DNA from: Membranipora membranacea
Lineage: Eukaryota; Bryozoa; Gymnolaemata; Cheilostomatida; Membraniporidae
Direction: 5' to 3'
NCBI GenBank assembly: GCA_914767715.1
Contig: OU612071.1
Span: 4,836,001-4,900,000, forward strand
DNA: 64,000 nucleotides
Each line of letters begins with the position of its first letter. The stretch's first letter is position 1. This document shows positions 1 to 13,261 of this stretch, piece after piece. Under the pieces are notes generated by a model, which saw nothing but the letters and a program-made list of their open reading frames with translations, did no database searches and had not been told where the DNA came from. Position numbers and translations under genes: made by a program.

Positions 1-783
1 ATCAGGCCATATTATGGTTTGACCTTGACTGAGCTTTTGTTTGTATGTTTCAGTGTCAAGTTATGACATTTTATTTCCTCAAACAGTTCTTTGTGGTTGA
101 ATATCACATGTGTTCCTGCATCCTGGTGCTTTCATCACACAATACTTTGAAATGAAGCTTTGATTATCATTTATTATCAAAGTATTGATAATTTTAACAA
201 TTATTAACCTCTGACCCCATAATCATTTCTACATCTACATCCTGGTCCTTACATTATTATTATTACTGTCATCACTTGATCACGTCATTGTGTGATGACC
301 TTGTGGAAACTTTTGTTTACCTATGTATGCTGTTACTAGTTTTCTAGCTTTCATAACACTGAAAATGATATGGCAGAGAATAGATTGACTATGTTTGGCA
401 AACCTATATAGAATAACCCAGTTAAGTGGTAGCCAGATTGGTTAAGTAAATATTTTTTCCCTCTGGTTTAAACCTTCAAACATTAACCGATTGTAGATTG
501 TTAAATTCACTGAACATGTTATGAAGCAACTTAATCATGGCACATGCCAGTTATATTTGTCTGTGGAGGATCTAGGATTGAAGTTGTGTAATGATCACCC
601 CACTAAAATCCCCAATCATGTGTGAGTTAGTATCATGTAATCATGTGTAATGCTAACTTCTGCCTTGTATGTTGTCATATGGCACAAATAACCTTTGATT
701 TGCAAAGCAATAATAAGCGTGTTTTTTGGATAACCTGTTAAACATCACCATACTTCGGTAAAGTACTCAAGCAAGAATATTCC
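1..783. repeat. Spacer duplicate of 34032-34815 (collagen 5' flank)
   Basis: This stretch is nearly identical, base for base, to 34032-34815, the sequence just upstream of intact collagen copy C. By analogy it should be the 5' flank of another minus-strand collagen gene lying left of the window. Similarity stops abruptly near 783, where the sequence enters the C-terminal-domain exon of copy A, so this is a recombination or deletion junction. No coding potential of its own is visible. Confidence 0.85.
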
Positions 784-3700
784 ATCATTACTGCTGAGGA
801 GACTGAGTAACATTTTGCACAGGGGACATTCTGAAGTTCAGCGAAATAAGGAAAGGGCCCAAAATCTCCAACAAAATACTCTGATCCTGAAATGATTGAT
901 CCTATATTGGGTGGTCTGAAGGAGTCTTCATCAGGGTTAAGAGGCAGACACTGGTAGTTAGTACCCCCTTCAGTAGCTTCCTGGTTTCCACCTGCTGCAA
1001 ACCCTGTAAGACGAGAGAAATTCCTAATGACATATCTGTGCGCTATACTGGCACTGCATCTTGATATCAATCAATATCAAACAGAGCAAATACACAAATA
1101 AGTATATAAAACAGCATCTCCTAACCTAAGTTACTAAATATCAGGCAAATTAGCATGTCAAATTAGTCAAGGTGGCTTAAGAACAGGCTCTCAAAGGGCC
1201 GTTGAATCCAGAAGAGATCATGAAGCTATTTTTCATTATAACTTACTTCAGCACACAAGACAAGAACAGTTTGTCATCATTCAAATTATGGACTGTTGTA
1301 AATGGAAAGGAGTTATAAACAAAAAGTGGAACTTAAATTACCCTGTCAGTTGTGTAACCTAATTGATAAAAATTATTATCATACCTTCATATATCCGAGT
1401 TGAGTTGCCAGCACAAGACTTTCGGCCCCACCGTGTATACACTGACCCACTGGGTCCTTTAGGTCCTCTCTCTCCAGGTTCACCACTTGTTCCAGGCAAA
1501 CCAACTGCTCCATTTAGTCCTGGGTTTCCTTTCTGACCAGGTGAACCATCGCTACCAGGGACCCCATTTTCTCCCGGTGCACCTGTCAAATTGATCACAT
1601 GCAGGCCTTTTTTAGAAATATCAGGTGAGGGTGATACAAACTAATACAAATGCTGTCATTCATGCATATTATACAACCCATGATGTATCCTCCACATGAA
1701 TTGTTTGTCTAAGGGTAACAAAACATTATGTACATTAATTACCATCTCTTCCCTTCATCAGCTCTTTCAGGTCTGCAAAAAGAAAGGATTATAAATCTAT
1801 AATGTGTCCTAGGTGTTACATGTGAATCAGGCTGGAGAATGCTATGATTTCTTGAATCCTACTATGAAAAAAGTATAGGCTGACAGAGAACCTTCACAAG
1901 ATTCACAGAAGATATTATACTGCTTGGTATATTGTAGATCATTATTGCATTGTTGCAAGTTTCTGAGACCAAGATATACTCTCTGCAGGGGAACCTGGAT
2001 GTATAAGATGTCACTACACTACTGTGGTAATGTAGTTTGATAACAATTTTTGTTGCCAACCAATAATTGAATCAAACACCTCACTTAATGCCCTGTATAT
2101 TGATTGCAGATTGTTTGCATTACCTGATCTTATTAGTTAATTATGTTGATTTTGCGTGTTTGCTAATTGTGTGGATTTACATGTAGCAGACATTATTATG
2201 TAATGATTTTGAATTAACCTAGATTGTGCAGGCACTTAGTCTGCCATGTTTTATGAATTGAGAGCAGTGTGCGACTTGAGCGAGAGTGGACCTGCACCAG
2301 CGTAAATAAACACCTTTTAACCTTAAAGTACGAGCTAGACAATATGTAGACAGCAATATATAAATGTTTTTTAAGACTTTCACCACGAACCTCCCTGCAT
2401 AATACGGTGCACCCTGCTCGACAGCACAGAGGTTGGGGAACATTAAAACAGATCACCATTTTCCTGCATCCCCATAACTACTTTTAATATGGGACAAACC
2501 AATACCATGCTGTAACATTAATTACACTCAATATTTTGTCAGCATCACTAGTAAAGTAAGACCACTATAGCTGTAAGAGTATATAACTAGATATGAGACA
2601 CAATGGCATGAATTTATAGCAGCAGCTTATAATTTTTCAAACATATCAGGTTATCAACTGGATATACTGCTTCAGTCTTCACCAAGTGTTTTTTCTCATT
2701 CTCCGAATTATTCTCATCATCTATCATGTTGGTCAACTACAATGATAAGTAGCATTTGACATGAAAATTTGGATCACAAACATATCGAGAGCAACTAAAT
2801 GTACGAAACCTTCACATCACTGATTATAGTATCTTGGGGTTACTGAGTAGCCATTAGGTAAAACCTTTTTCGCAACAGAGTCCGCACAACAAGCTTCCAT
2901 GACAAGATAGTCAAAACCGGTGATACAGAAAAATACTCATTACCGCTAACTGAAATCTGCGCCCTTAGAGGAACAGATAAAGGATTGCAGTGACATGTAT
3001 TTACATAATGGGTCTAGATCTGGATCACTCACTGATTAAATAGTGATTATACTTATAGATAGGTGATTGCATATTGATGAGACCTTATCATTAATTATCG
3101 GTGGACATAAAAGCTGATGCTAAACTCAGTAAGTTGGTCTCTTTTCAATAGCCTAGGAAAGATCGTGAATTAGACCTGCAGCAAAGCTTCCAATTGAAGA
3201 GGGGCGTGTTGTAACCGAATGACTACAGTAAACAAATGAATTTCAAAGGTTTTTGTGTTCTTGATTAGCAGATGAAGTTCTTATCGATCAGTGATACACA
3301 AAATTATGGGAACAAGAAAGTAAACAAAGTGGACTAATTTAATTTGCTCACCAATAAGCGGGTTCAACTTAGAGCTTACAAAGGCAATTCTACCAGACAG
3401 TAAGCAAGGCAAAGAAAAACAATTTTTTATGAAGCAAAAAAAACGCAATTAATTTGCAGTTGGTACACATATTGCAGCAAACTTGGTCACAAGAAAAAAA
3501 GGGCCCGAAACTAATAGGAAGATTGTTTAATACATTTACCGCAACGATTGCAATACTTTTTGATTTCAAAGTCCTTTGAACTGGAAAATATCCATGATAT
3601 CAGCTACATCTCAAGACAAGGAACTGGGTTTGGGATGTCAATATATATTCGACCACAATAACAACACCAACTTGCACTGTGTTTGAGTGTAAATTTTAAG

Positions 3701-4335
3701 CTCGATTCTCGACTGCGTAGAAAACTGCATCTGAGCCCATAGGTTGAGATAGAGCTGGAACTTCAAAGGCATCCGCCCACGTTGGGAATAGGGTACCCAT
3801 GTCTCTTGACTTGCAGCCTTTACTGCTAACTGCAATCTTTAAGCTGAGTGAAAACTGGGTGACATTCTAATGGTTTGCTCAGCTCTGAAGTTTGCTCAGC
3901 GTGACCCCATAGAAACACAATGTGATGAGAAAACTTACTGCAGCAAATATCTTCATCAGCGCTCGATTAGTTATCTCCAGTTTCTGTTCCAGTTTGATGT
4001 AATCCGATTATACCTCAGGGTTACTGAGAACCACGTAGACATGGGACATGGATAAGAGCAACAACCTGCAAACAAATAAATACAACAGTTTAAGAAAGAT
4101 GTGGCTGCTTTGGATAAACAACAATTTCAATTCGAAAATCTGTTGCATTAGTTTGTATTAATTCATATGAAGCAGACATAATTTAAACAAAATCATTTCA
4201 TAGAACCAAATAGTTATTAATGTACTAGCTTATGTCTTTTAAACTTTACAGTTTTCATCCCAGTAGAAATCAAACTGAAATGATCGCCTCATTAACTGAA
4301 TTACCCGACAGTGTTCACTTACCAAAAATAGGTAG
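784..4335 (-). pseudogene. Short-chain collagen copy A, decayed
   Basis: Recognisable pieces, in transcript order, match intact copy C: exon 2 at 4065-3939, exon 3 at 2736 to about 2652, a 30-nt exon at 1772-1743 (DLKELMKGRD), a collagen exon at 1582-1385 with 16 Gly-X-Y triplets followed by SVYTRWGRKSC, and the cysteine-rich exon from 1003. Lesions: the ATG micro-exon (near 4325) has lost its start codon; exon 2 has a 27-nt deletion and an in-frame TAA (complement of 4008-4010); exon 3 has lost its last codons and its GT donor; the C-terminal exon breaks off near 784 after SSAVMM and runs into foreign sequence; the last exon is absent. Splice sites around the collagen exon and the 30-nt exon are still good, so decay may be recent. 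Function, when alive, would be a secreted extracellular-matrix protein. Confidence 0.85.
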
Positions 4336-5221
4336 ATTATTATTATAATAATAATTGCATCTGACCATACATTGTCCTTTGTCTAGCCTTTGTTGGGCTG
4401 TTTCAGGGTCAAGTCATGACACTTTGTTTCCTCCAGCAGTTCTTTGTTATTGAATATAATCCATGATCATACATCCTTGTGCTTACATTACACAATGTTT
4501 TGAAATCAACCATCAAATAACAATATTTTGCAAACTGCATAAGGCCATCCTGTAAAGACATTGTACTAACATTGCTGTATAGATGTATTTTGTAACATGA
4601 TTTTTTAGCTTTCTTCTTCAGTTTATTCATATCATTGAAACTGATGTTACCAAACATCATTTGAGTTTGTGTAGCAAACAGATTGAATCATTCAGTTAAG
4701 TGTTAGCTGATTCACCGCATATCTTGAAACATGCCCAGTTGATACGAGAATGCTCTTTTCTATCTGATTTTTCTGTCCCAGTCAGTCCTGGGCTCCAACT
4801 CTAGATTATAAGGCAAACCGAAAATGTGATGACTCAACCTATACACCATACAGGTTTTGGTTGTATAGCGTAAGGTTCATGTACAGGAACGGTTATCTTG
4901 AATGGAGATGATTGCGTTGAATATGTGTTCTTGTTAGAACTGGAAGAAAGCTGTATTGCTCGTAAGGGTGTAGCGGCATCGGCTTGAATGACCACATCAA
5001 TAGATTAATCACTAATCATTGTTTCAGGATACAACATATCAGTAATAAGGATTATAATTCTTGACTGAGCTCCAGAAAATGTGTACCTGACTTACAAGTC
5101 TAGGTTTTTGGCTGGCGTTCACATTGATAGATGCATTTATGATAGAGTCAAAGTTGCGCTGATTGACCTTTTTGATCAATCAATCAATCAGAAATCAATC
5201 CTGAGTATGTACAACATCAAC

Positions 5222-5290
5222 AAGTGAAGCCAGTCTGTGCAGGAGAAGGGACAATCGGTCATTGTCTCCCCTAAAGAGGAGAGCTGTCAC
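5222..5290 (+). pseudogene. Relic of collagen last exon
   Basis: Plus-strand reading gives VKPVCAGEGTIGHC followed by a stop. This aligns with the final exon of copies B, C and D (VKPDCTGEGTIGHCPPYR). Only about 20 codons remain. It lies at the end of the inverted spacer copy, as expected if the neighbouring collagen gene was dragged along. Confidence 0.7.
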
Positions 5291-5299
5291 TGCAACTTC

Positions 5300-5640
5300 C
5301 CAAAAGATATCTCCATCACCCTCATGTCGACAAACATGGCCAAATCATTCTAACCCTATGACATATCTGGTAGGCATAATCTCCTCTGCTGGTATCTCTT
5401 CATTGCTTCGTTGTTCCACTGAGCTTATTTCCATGTAGTACCTTAGTGTAAGCATCTCATAAGAACCCTTTCTATGCAGGATCCTGATATGAGCCATGTC
5501 TGATTCTCACATGTCAGGGTCGTATAGCAGTCTTTTAGATGAAGTATTTCAGGTGTGAAGGAACCTTCTTGTCGCAATGCACTCCCCAGAAGTATGGCGA
5601 TGTTCAAAAAATTATCCAAAAACATGGTCAATATTACTTT
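5300..5640 (-). mobile_element. Non-LTR reverse transcriptase C-terminal relic
   Basis: Minus-strand frames give fragments such as TTLTCENQTWLISGSCIERV and, in another frame, EEIMPTRYVIGLEWFGHVC. These match the post-RT region of RTE/L1-like retrotransposon proteins (the 'Y-x-x-E-T-W ... WxGHVxR' pattern). It is an inverted, diverged copy of the relic at 34816-35295. Confidence 0.65.
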
Positions 5641-6512
5641 GCAAATCTAAGGTTATTATGCCACAACTGCATACCAGGTAAACGTTGGTATTAAACATGA
5701 TAACATGTTACTAACTCACACATGACTGAGGACTTCAGTGTGGGGGGGGGGGATATTAACACTAATGTTGACTAGTCAGCATCACATGAGGGTAATTAGA
5801 TGATGTTAGATATATAAGCGGCTGGATGAGACATATGCTACAAATGCTACAATAACATATTGCTACAAATACTAGAATCTGGTTCATGCACTAAGTATTT
5901 TTCAATACATCCCATTGAACACAGACCAATATAACTGGCATGCGCCACAATTGAGTTACTTCATCACATGTCCAGTGAATTTAACAATCTAAAATAGGAT
6001 AATGATTAAAGATTGCCTGGTTTGACTTGGGCAGAACGATTCGGTGGAAATCACAGTGAAGCAAACCAATCTGGCTACCACTTAACTGCAGTATTCTTTG
6101 GTTTACTAAAGATAATCAATTTATTATCAGCCATATCATTTTCTGTTCTATGAAAGCTAAAAATCAAGTTACAGTGTAGAGGATTTTGAGGGGGTTACCC
6201 AAAGGCAGCGATACCCGCCACTGCAACCACGCACACTGCCTATTTATGCTGAGTTCGCCTATGCTGAGTCTCTCTAAAATGAGTACGGCTAATAATGCTA
6301 ACAATAACGCTAATAAAAGGCAATTCAAATGGTTGGGCTTGGTCAATTAGGTTCTTAATATTTGGGAAGGGATGCCTGAATAGGGATAGTGGGGTTTGGC
6401 TGGATAGGAATAGTGGGGTTCGGCTGACTAGGGCAGCTTCTGTTGTGGGGATGCTTTTGAGTGTTCTATGATTTACTCTCAGCTTCTATCTGGGTTAATT
6501 AATTAGTGCCTT

Positions 6513-6820
6513 GTGAGATACTAACCTTACAGCTTGGATCGAGAGGAGCCGGAGGACTGAATAGGAAGGAAGAGCAGAAGCTGTGAGATATTAACCTCAC
6601 AGCTCGGATCGAGAGAAGCCGGAGGACTCAATGAGAAGGAGGAGCAGAAGCTGTGAGATATAAACCTCCCAGCTCGGATCGAGAGGAGCCGGAGGACTCA
6701 ATATGAAGAAGGAGCAGAAGCTATGAGATACTAACATCACAGTCTACTTTGGATGACTCAGGCGAGTCAATAGGAAGGAGGGGCAGAAGTTGTGAGATAA
6801 CATCGTCACAGCTCACTCAT
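6513..6820. repeat. 70-bp minisatellite, four units plus a partial
   Basis: Units start with GTGAGATA or ATGAGATA at 6513, 6583, 6653, 6723 and 6792, so the period is 70, 70, 70 and 69 bp. Each unit has a core of CACAGCTCGGATCGAGAG, then a purine-rich GGAGGAGCAGAAGCT end. The fourth unit is more diverged. No coding role is seen. Confidence 0.9.
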
Positions 6821-7044
6821 ATTGTGTAAGCTCTGACCATAAGAAGAATGCTGCAATAAGACAAATAAGGCTAATATTGCTTTTAATGCTAATAATGCTT
6901 ATAAAGGGCAATTCAAATTCCCAAATGAATTACTATTTGATTTTTGAACGATGCATTTTTAAACAGCCCCGATGGTATAAAAGGGCGGGGGGAAACAAAA
7001 GAGGGGAGTTCTGTTTGGAGAGCCCTCAGAAGCGTATCACAATG

Positions 7045-7142
7045 CAATATTATGAAGCGTATTACTATTTTGGAGCATATAACTATTTTTGAGCGTATTA
7101 CTATTTTGGAGCATATCACTATTTTGGAGTGTATTACTTCTT
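7045..7142. repeat. 22-bp tandem repeat
   Basis: About four to five copies of an ATTACTATTTTGGAGCATAT-type unit with alternating GCAT, GCGT and GTGT ends. Open frames on both strands here are a by-product of the repeat. Confidence 0.75.
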
Positions 7143-8744
7143 ACTGTTTTGAAGTTGACATATTCTGACCTTTTGCACAGGAAACTTTGACGGTATGATA
7201 GAGCTTGGTTTATTTTTTACGCTGACTGTTTAAATTTAATTCCACTATTAATCAAAATAAAGTCTTATTTTGAAGTCGAAAAGGCATCTCAACGATGAGT
7301 TATTGGTAAATTGAAGTAATATAATAACTGATCAAAGTTAGAGTATGAATTTACTTATCTAGCAAATATAGTGACGTAGCTACTGTCTTACTAGTTGACA
7401 ATATTGGCGTCATCAATCAGTGTGTTAGTTTCCTACCCTGATTTGAAAGACCAGTTTGTGCATACTTTCTGCCAATAAGGTGGCATTTTCGAGATTTAGG
7501 CCTCAATTTTTATCTTTGAGCTATACATATCTTTGTACCATTATAGTGCGACATTAATTGATAAGACTATCCGCATGAAACCTTTGCATATTTTGAACAT
7601 TGAAATTTTAGGTTTATATTAGAAAGCATGATGAATTTGGATGGGATGCTACACATGGGGTCATTTTGACTTCACGATTGCAAGGAGTGCGAAATACAAG
7701 TGATGTACAGTTGACGCTCTTTAGAGTTACCAACTCAGATGACAAGTTCATTATCAAAAGAATGATGCTCATGAGCAGTATAGTTCCTCAATATTTGCTA
7801 AAGAATATTTAACAGTTACGTTTAAGTCCATCTTCATCATGACATGTTACTCAGCCATAATTGTGTAGTGCTTTTTAGCTTGTCCAGTTTGGATTTCCGG
7901 AGGTGTGGTACTATTGAGCATAAAGATGCGGAATGTTTTCAATTATGAGTCAAATGGTATCATCTGGCTTAAACGCCTCATAACCTTTTATTTGTATCAA
8001 ACTAGAATTGACAGCGCAAAGTAGTCCCAACAAAATTGTTTTGATACAAAAAATCAGAGACTTATATTACTACGCCAAATCTCGCGCAGAAACAGTGCAG
8101 GCAATAAAATTATAATCATGAACTTTGGGATTTCCTCTGGATTCATGAGGCATTTATTTCAACTTGAGTAGTGATGTTGATTCAAAACTAAGGAACAAAC
8201 AAAAAGGATATGTTGGTATGTAATGCCAATAATACATGTACAAATATTCGAATTGGAATTATCTGGTTGAAATGCATGAAATTGCAAATGAGTTAATAGC
8301 ATACCTCTGGAAGACTGCAGTATAGGCCTTCTTTTTATACCCCTTCTCCATCACAAAAGCTTCATTTGTTTCACAACCAATGCTTATTGCTCTCACCAAG
8401 ACCTTGGAGGTTGCCCCTATTGCAAAGATAATTTTTACTTCTCGTTTTGTTAGGCTGTAGCGCATTTTGTCAAAATTTTGATTAGTTTAGGAGTAAGATA
8501 GTACAAAATTTCCAACTGATTCATCCTTTCTTAATTTTTCATCAAGACTGGTCAGCACTAGCTTACTGATGGCAATAAGGTTATTGTATTTGTCCACCTT
8601 TGCCAACAATTGGCACAGCTCACTTTCTTTATAGCACTGCCAACACTGATTTTTTAGCAATCAGTATGTGAATTCAAATGACAATTGTTTTCCAGCCAAA
8701 TTATACATTTACCTATATTTGTTATTATGGCTGCATGATAACAT
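7143..8744. other. No gene recognised
   Basis: AT-rich, non-repetitive sequence. The longest open frame is a 68-codon minus-strand stretch at 8259-8465 with no recognisable motif. No RNA gene or transposon end is visible. Confidence 0.5.
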
Positions 8745-8850
8745 GATATTGGTTGTTATCATGGATAACATGATAACAATATGGTTGTTATCATGATGAT
8801 TGTTATCATGATAACAATATCATGGATAACATGATATTGGTTGTGCGTGA
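8745..8850. repeat. Palindromic GTTATCATGATAAC repeat cluster
   Basis: Several overlapping copies of the self-complementary words GTTATCATGATAAC and CATGGATAACATGATA. Both tandem and inverted pairings are possible. It lies directly upstream of the non-LTR element's ORF1 and may be part of its 5' end or the insertion site. Confidence 0.6.
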
Positions 8851-8925
8851 CATCGTGCTGACAAGCTGCTTGTGAAAATTTCTCTCTCTCTTGATTAAAA
8901 ATTGTAAATAATCACTGGATATCAT

Positions 8926-10464
8926 ATGGAAGACAGTGCTTTAAGTTCTAAAAAGCGGAAGCAAGATGACCAAGATGACGATCAGCAAGAAAACAAAAAA
9001 GAAATGCTGTATTATTTAAACAAACTCAGAGCACTTCAAAAAAAGCTGGACTCAACAACTCAAGACAACAGCATCGAAATCAAAGGTACTCTTGACAACA
9101 TTCAAATCGTACTGGTGTGCAATTCTGCAACATACGAGGTTGTCAAAGCTAACTTCCAGTCCTCGTTAAAAGACCAAGGACTTTACACCTCTTTACAGAC
9201 CAACAGGGATCAAACAAAAACAACTGTAGTCGCTGTAGTGGTCACAGTTAAAACCAAGAAGAAAGGAAAAAAATCTTTATACACTACGAACTTTTATAAT
9301 ACAACATCTACCATACTTGTCAATGGTATTAAGGACAAAGATATTTTCCTTGACCACTACACTAAACTTATCAACGACATTCCTCAACATACTATAAATG
9401 CATTGAATGCCACCATTCAACAGAAATGTAAAGAATTCATTACATCCGAGCAAGGCATGAATGCGGCAGAAGTTCAACTACCAAGAAAACGGCTACACGT
9501 CCAATCAAAGCTCCAGCACATCAGTTGCCATGGAAAGCACCAGCTCTCACAATCATCAAAGAACATCAGGCAACACATGTGAATCATGCAGCAATATCCA
9601 AAGCCTCATCAGCGTCATGATGAGCAAAATCTCGGAGCTAGAAAAAAAAAGTTAAACAACAAAGCACTTTAATACAGAAACTTGTTGACCAACAACCAAT
9701 AACCGATCAAATACAACATCAATTCGACCAACTTGAAACCAGCATCAACAAACATCTAACAAGTAAATTGGAATGCAATTCAAATTCCTCACCACGTGAA
9801 AAAGTTTCTCCCAACAATCAAACAGCGTCAGCACAACACTGGGCTAACTATAATCATCAGCAACTTAATCTGCCATCAACTTCCTCAACGAACAACAACA
9901 ATCGAACCAGCATGAGAACACAACCCCCAAAAGAACAAAAAATAGACAACAGTTTCCGCCCTATAGACAATCTTGTCATAGATATTAAGAAGGACTCCAT
10001 GACCTACAGCAACTTTAACCAAGATACCATCAGACGCACCCTCAACAAAACCTTTGGGCCAATCATAATAGAAAAGGTTACCAGATATAACTTCAATACA
10101 AACAAACCCAAAATTATGATACAGTTCAACCACCAAGAAACAAGAAACAACATCCTACGCAAATGGAACACTGATCTATTTGGTGGATCAAGTATACGCC
10201 AAACAATCGACCCGAGGTCCCTGACAGAAAATATGGGTATGTTGAAAGGTGTCCCTCTAGATGCTGAGGACAGCACTGTAATAAATGATATAAAAGTGCT
10301 CTACCTACCCTCATGCTACGTCAGAAAGAATTTTTAAGGAGGGCAAACCAATGAGAATGTTCAAAATTAAGCTCCATTCTCATGATGATTTTCTTTTTTC
10401 TATTAAAAATGGCATTTGTCTCCAATCACAAAGTGTTAAATGTCAATTTGAGCAAATGAGATAA
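8926..10464 (+). pseudogene. Retrotransposon ORF1, three frame breaks
   Basis: The start at 8926 opens a lysine/aspartate-rich, probably coiled-coil N-terminus (residues 1-50). Next comes a segment with FYNTTSTILVNGIKDKDIF, a pattern common in ORF1 proteins of invertebrate CR1-like elements. The frame then shifts near 9460-9480 (a CESC motif continues in the next frame), shifts again in the A-run near 9640-9650, and shifts near 10330. The last part (9930-10462) looks RRM-like, ending KEGKPMRMFKIKLHSHDDF. The final reading frame stops with TAA at 10462-10464, overlapping the ORF2 ATG by one base. Role: binds element RNA. Confidence 0.75.
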
Positions 10465-12886
10465 TGAATTCTGAATTTGCATTTTTGAATGTCCGTGGAA
10501 TCACCAGCAAAATAGAGGAGATAAAATCAATTTTGCATCAACGTAAATTCGCGATTCTAGGATTAGCAGAAACATTTTTGAATGAGCATGATGGTGTTGG
10601 TATTTATGCGGTGCCAGGTTATCAGGTGATTAGGAGAGATCGGGGATATGGTTACGGTGGTGGTCTCATTGTCTACATACATGAATCCGTGCGATTCGAA
10701 CATCTTGCAGATTTTGACAATAGCATGCCTGAGTCTATAACTATCAAAGTAAAGCCCAGTACAAATAAAAGTTGTTTAGTCTCATTTATATACAGACCTC
10801 CCAACTCCAAGTCCGCATGGTATGATCTTGCTTACGAATACTTTGAAAAAGCTTTTTCACTGTATAATGAAATGATTATACTTGGAGATTTTAACATCAA
10901 CATCCTTGAACAAAGAAGCAACAGAAAGTGGTTGAATATTGTTAAATCTTTTTCCTTCCGTCAATTGATCTGGGAGCCAACAAGAGTTACAGAAACATCC
11001 AGCACCCTGATCGATCACATATACACAAATCTGACCTCAGATATGTCAGAGAGTGGAATTATAAAATATGGAATGAGTGATCATTACTTAGTTTTCATTA
11101 AAATTTTATTTTCCGCATTAAAGGTAAAAGCAAAAAGAACATCATTTGAATTCAATGACTATTCCAAATTTACAAACCAGAATATACGTGACCTTTTTTC
11201 AGGTCGTCACTTTAATGATGTATTGTGTGAGAATACTGTAGACCGTATGTATGCAAGATTTAATGACACCTATAGTTCATTAATCAAAACACTTGTCATC
11301 ACCAAGAAAAGATTTGTAAAAACTGCTCAACTGCCCAAATGGTTAGATGATGAGGTAAAATCACACATGCATTTGCGTGATAGATTGAAGAGAGAGGGCA
11401 AATGGGAAGAATACAAAATTCAACGCAATTATGTTACAAATTTGATTAAGAAGAAGAAAAAATCGGTTATTTCAGATATAATTAAAAATAACAAAAATAA
11501 CACCAAACCTGTTTGGGAAGCTTTAGGAATCAATCAAACTAAAATTTCACCGATGGTCAATATCGGTGGTTTATCCCCTGATGAATTGAACAGACACTTT
11601 ACATCGATTGCAAAATCCATAACCAAAGACATCCCTGATTCCCATGAATATAACATAATTAGACCAGTGACAACCCAAACGTTTTTTCAATTGACTCGCT
11701 TTACTCCAGAAATTTGTTTCAAATACTTAAAAAACATTTCTGACAATAAAGCAACTGGTCATGATGGTATATCTGTTAAGGTTTTGAAGAAAACATGGCC
11801 TTACATATGCGACATTGTAACTGACATGTTCAATAGAGCATTAATAGAGGGTGTATTTCCTTCACAGTGGAAAACCGCAAGAGTAATTCCTATTCATAAG
11901 GGTGGAGATATCAAAGATCCATCTAATTATCGCCCTATATCAATACTTCCTGTGCTATCTAAGATTTTTGAGAAACATGTGAATTACCAAATTCAAAAAT
12001 ATCTCACCACAAATTACAATGCGGATTTAGAGAAGGTTATTCCTGTGTTGATTCCCTACACAAACTCATTTCTGACTGTTTGTCAGCCAGATCAGATGGT
12101 CACTTTGTTGCTATGATGTTTTTGGATTTCAAAAAAGCTTTTTACTGCGTCAACCATAAAATTCTTCTGAAAAAATTGACAATGTATGGTATAACGGGCA
12201 AACTGCACTCTCTCATAAAATCTTTCCTAACAGATAGGACACAGTTTGTAGCTATACAACAAGGTGCAAAAAGTTCAAAAATTCTTCCAATAGACATTGG
12301 TGTCCCCCAAGGCTCAATTCTGGCACCAAGTTTATTCCTCATATACGTCAATGATCTTTTATCCTACACATTACATTCCAAGGCATTTGCCTACGCTGAT
12401 GATACAGTTTTCGTATCAAAATCTGACAACTTTGATACACTTAATGATTTATGTGATACTGATCTACACTTGATAGAAAGTTGGTGTAGGAATAATAGGA
12501 TGTTGATAAACATAAAAAAATCTCACTATATGCTTGTACAACCCTCTCATAGAGCCACATCTCTAGATTTAGATCTAAAAATTAACCATAAAAAACTAAA
12601 CCGAAATGCCAATACCAAACTCCTTGGTTTTACTTTGAATGACTCTTTGACTTGGGACGATCATGTAGACCAGATTTGCAACAAAATATACAAAAGTTTG
12701 GCATTATTCCAGAAATGCAGGGCATTCCTAGATAGTAAATCATCTCGTAACTTTTATTTCCAGTATGTCTTTTGTCATATGATATATGGCATCCGCATAT
12801 ATGGCAACCCATCACCACAATATATTCTTGAAAGAATATACTTGCTCCAAAAGAGGGCTTTGACGTTATATCATGGCCTAACGTAG
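10464..12886 (+). pseudogene. Retrotransposon ORF2: AP endonuclease and reverse transcriptase
   Basis: ATG at 10464 (TAATG overlap with ORF1). Residues 1-215 form an endonuclease with FLNVRGI, LAETFL, the IYRPPN block, LGDFN and a C-terminal SDHYLVF, which are the catalytic motifs of the exonuclease/endonuclease/phosphatase fold. The reverse transcriptase follows: NYRPISILPVLSKIFE, then a frame change near 12080-12115, then FLDFKKAF (catalytic Asp kept; the usual AFD is AFY), GVPQGSILAP and FAYADDT (catalytic pair kept). The protein ends at LLQKRALTLYHGLT, about 60-80 residues short of typical family members. The frameshift and truncation make it inactive. Confidence 0.9.
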
Positions 12887-12893
12887 TTAACTT

Positions 12894-13261
12894 TTGAGTG
12901 TAGACTATTTTAGTGAGGCATGACCTTAAGGCTTTTAACAAATGATGGGTCATTGATTTCAGTTCTGGCTAAAGCCTCAGGAGTTTAGAACTCACATAAA
13001 GGGATGCAGATGATTGGCCTGCAACTGTACAACACAACCTACAGGATGCATGAGATACATTGTCTTGCAATGTGTATACGATCAACTTCCTGCTATTCAA
13101 TCAATTACTGTGACATAGATGGTAGGTGTGAGATGGGCAGCCTTTATCAGTCAAGGCACAGTTTAGGTATGCAGGCTATGATCGGTGTCACTCACCATTC
13201 ATTCATATAACAATAAAGCTCAGAGCTTCAATAACCCAATGAGCTTCAAAATGAGCCCAAA
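12894..13261. other. Likely 3' remainder of the non-LTR element, no gene
   Basis: No open frame with a recognisable motif. It is plausibly 3' sequence of the element, but no end can be defined. Confidence 0.4.

Larger units (their letters stand above)
5222..6175 (-). repeat. Inverted copy of the collagen spacer
   Basis: Read on the minus strand, 5680-6175 matches 34390-34760 (and about 330-700), and 5300-5640 matches the reverse-transcriptase relic at 34816-35063. It is the same spacer in opposite orientation, more diverged than the 1-783 copy. A run of ten G residues sits at about 5742-5751. Confidence 0.75.
8926..12893 (+). mobile_element. Non-LTR retrotransposon, CR1/L2-like, inactivated
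   Basis: The two-ORF layout is ORF1 (nucleic-acid-binding type) followed by ORF2 (apurinic-type endonuclease plus reverse transcriptase, with no RNase H seen). Both ORFs carry frameshifts and ORF2 ends prematurely. The exact element ends, a 3' microsatellite tail and target duplications could not be fixed by eye. The clade call rests on the endonuclease and RT motif style and is tentative. Confidence 0.85.

Noticed and set aside
12630-12953. A 107-residue minus-strand protein
   Set aside because: Antisense to the reverse-transcriptase frame of the non-LTR element.
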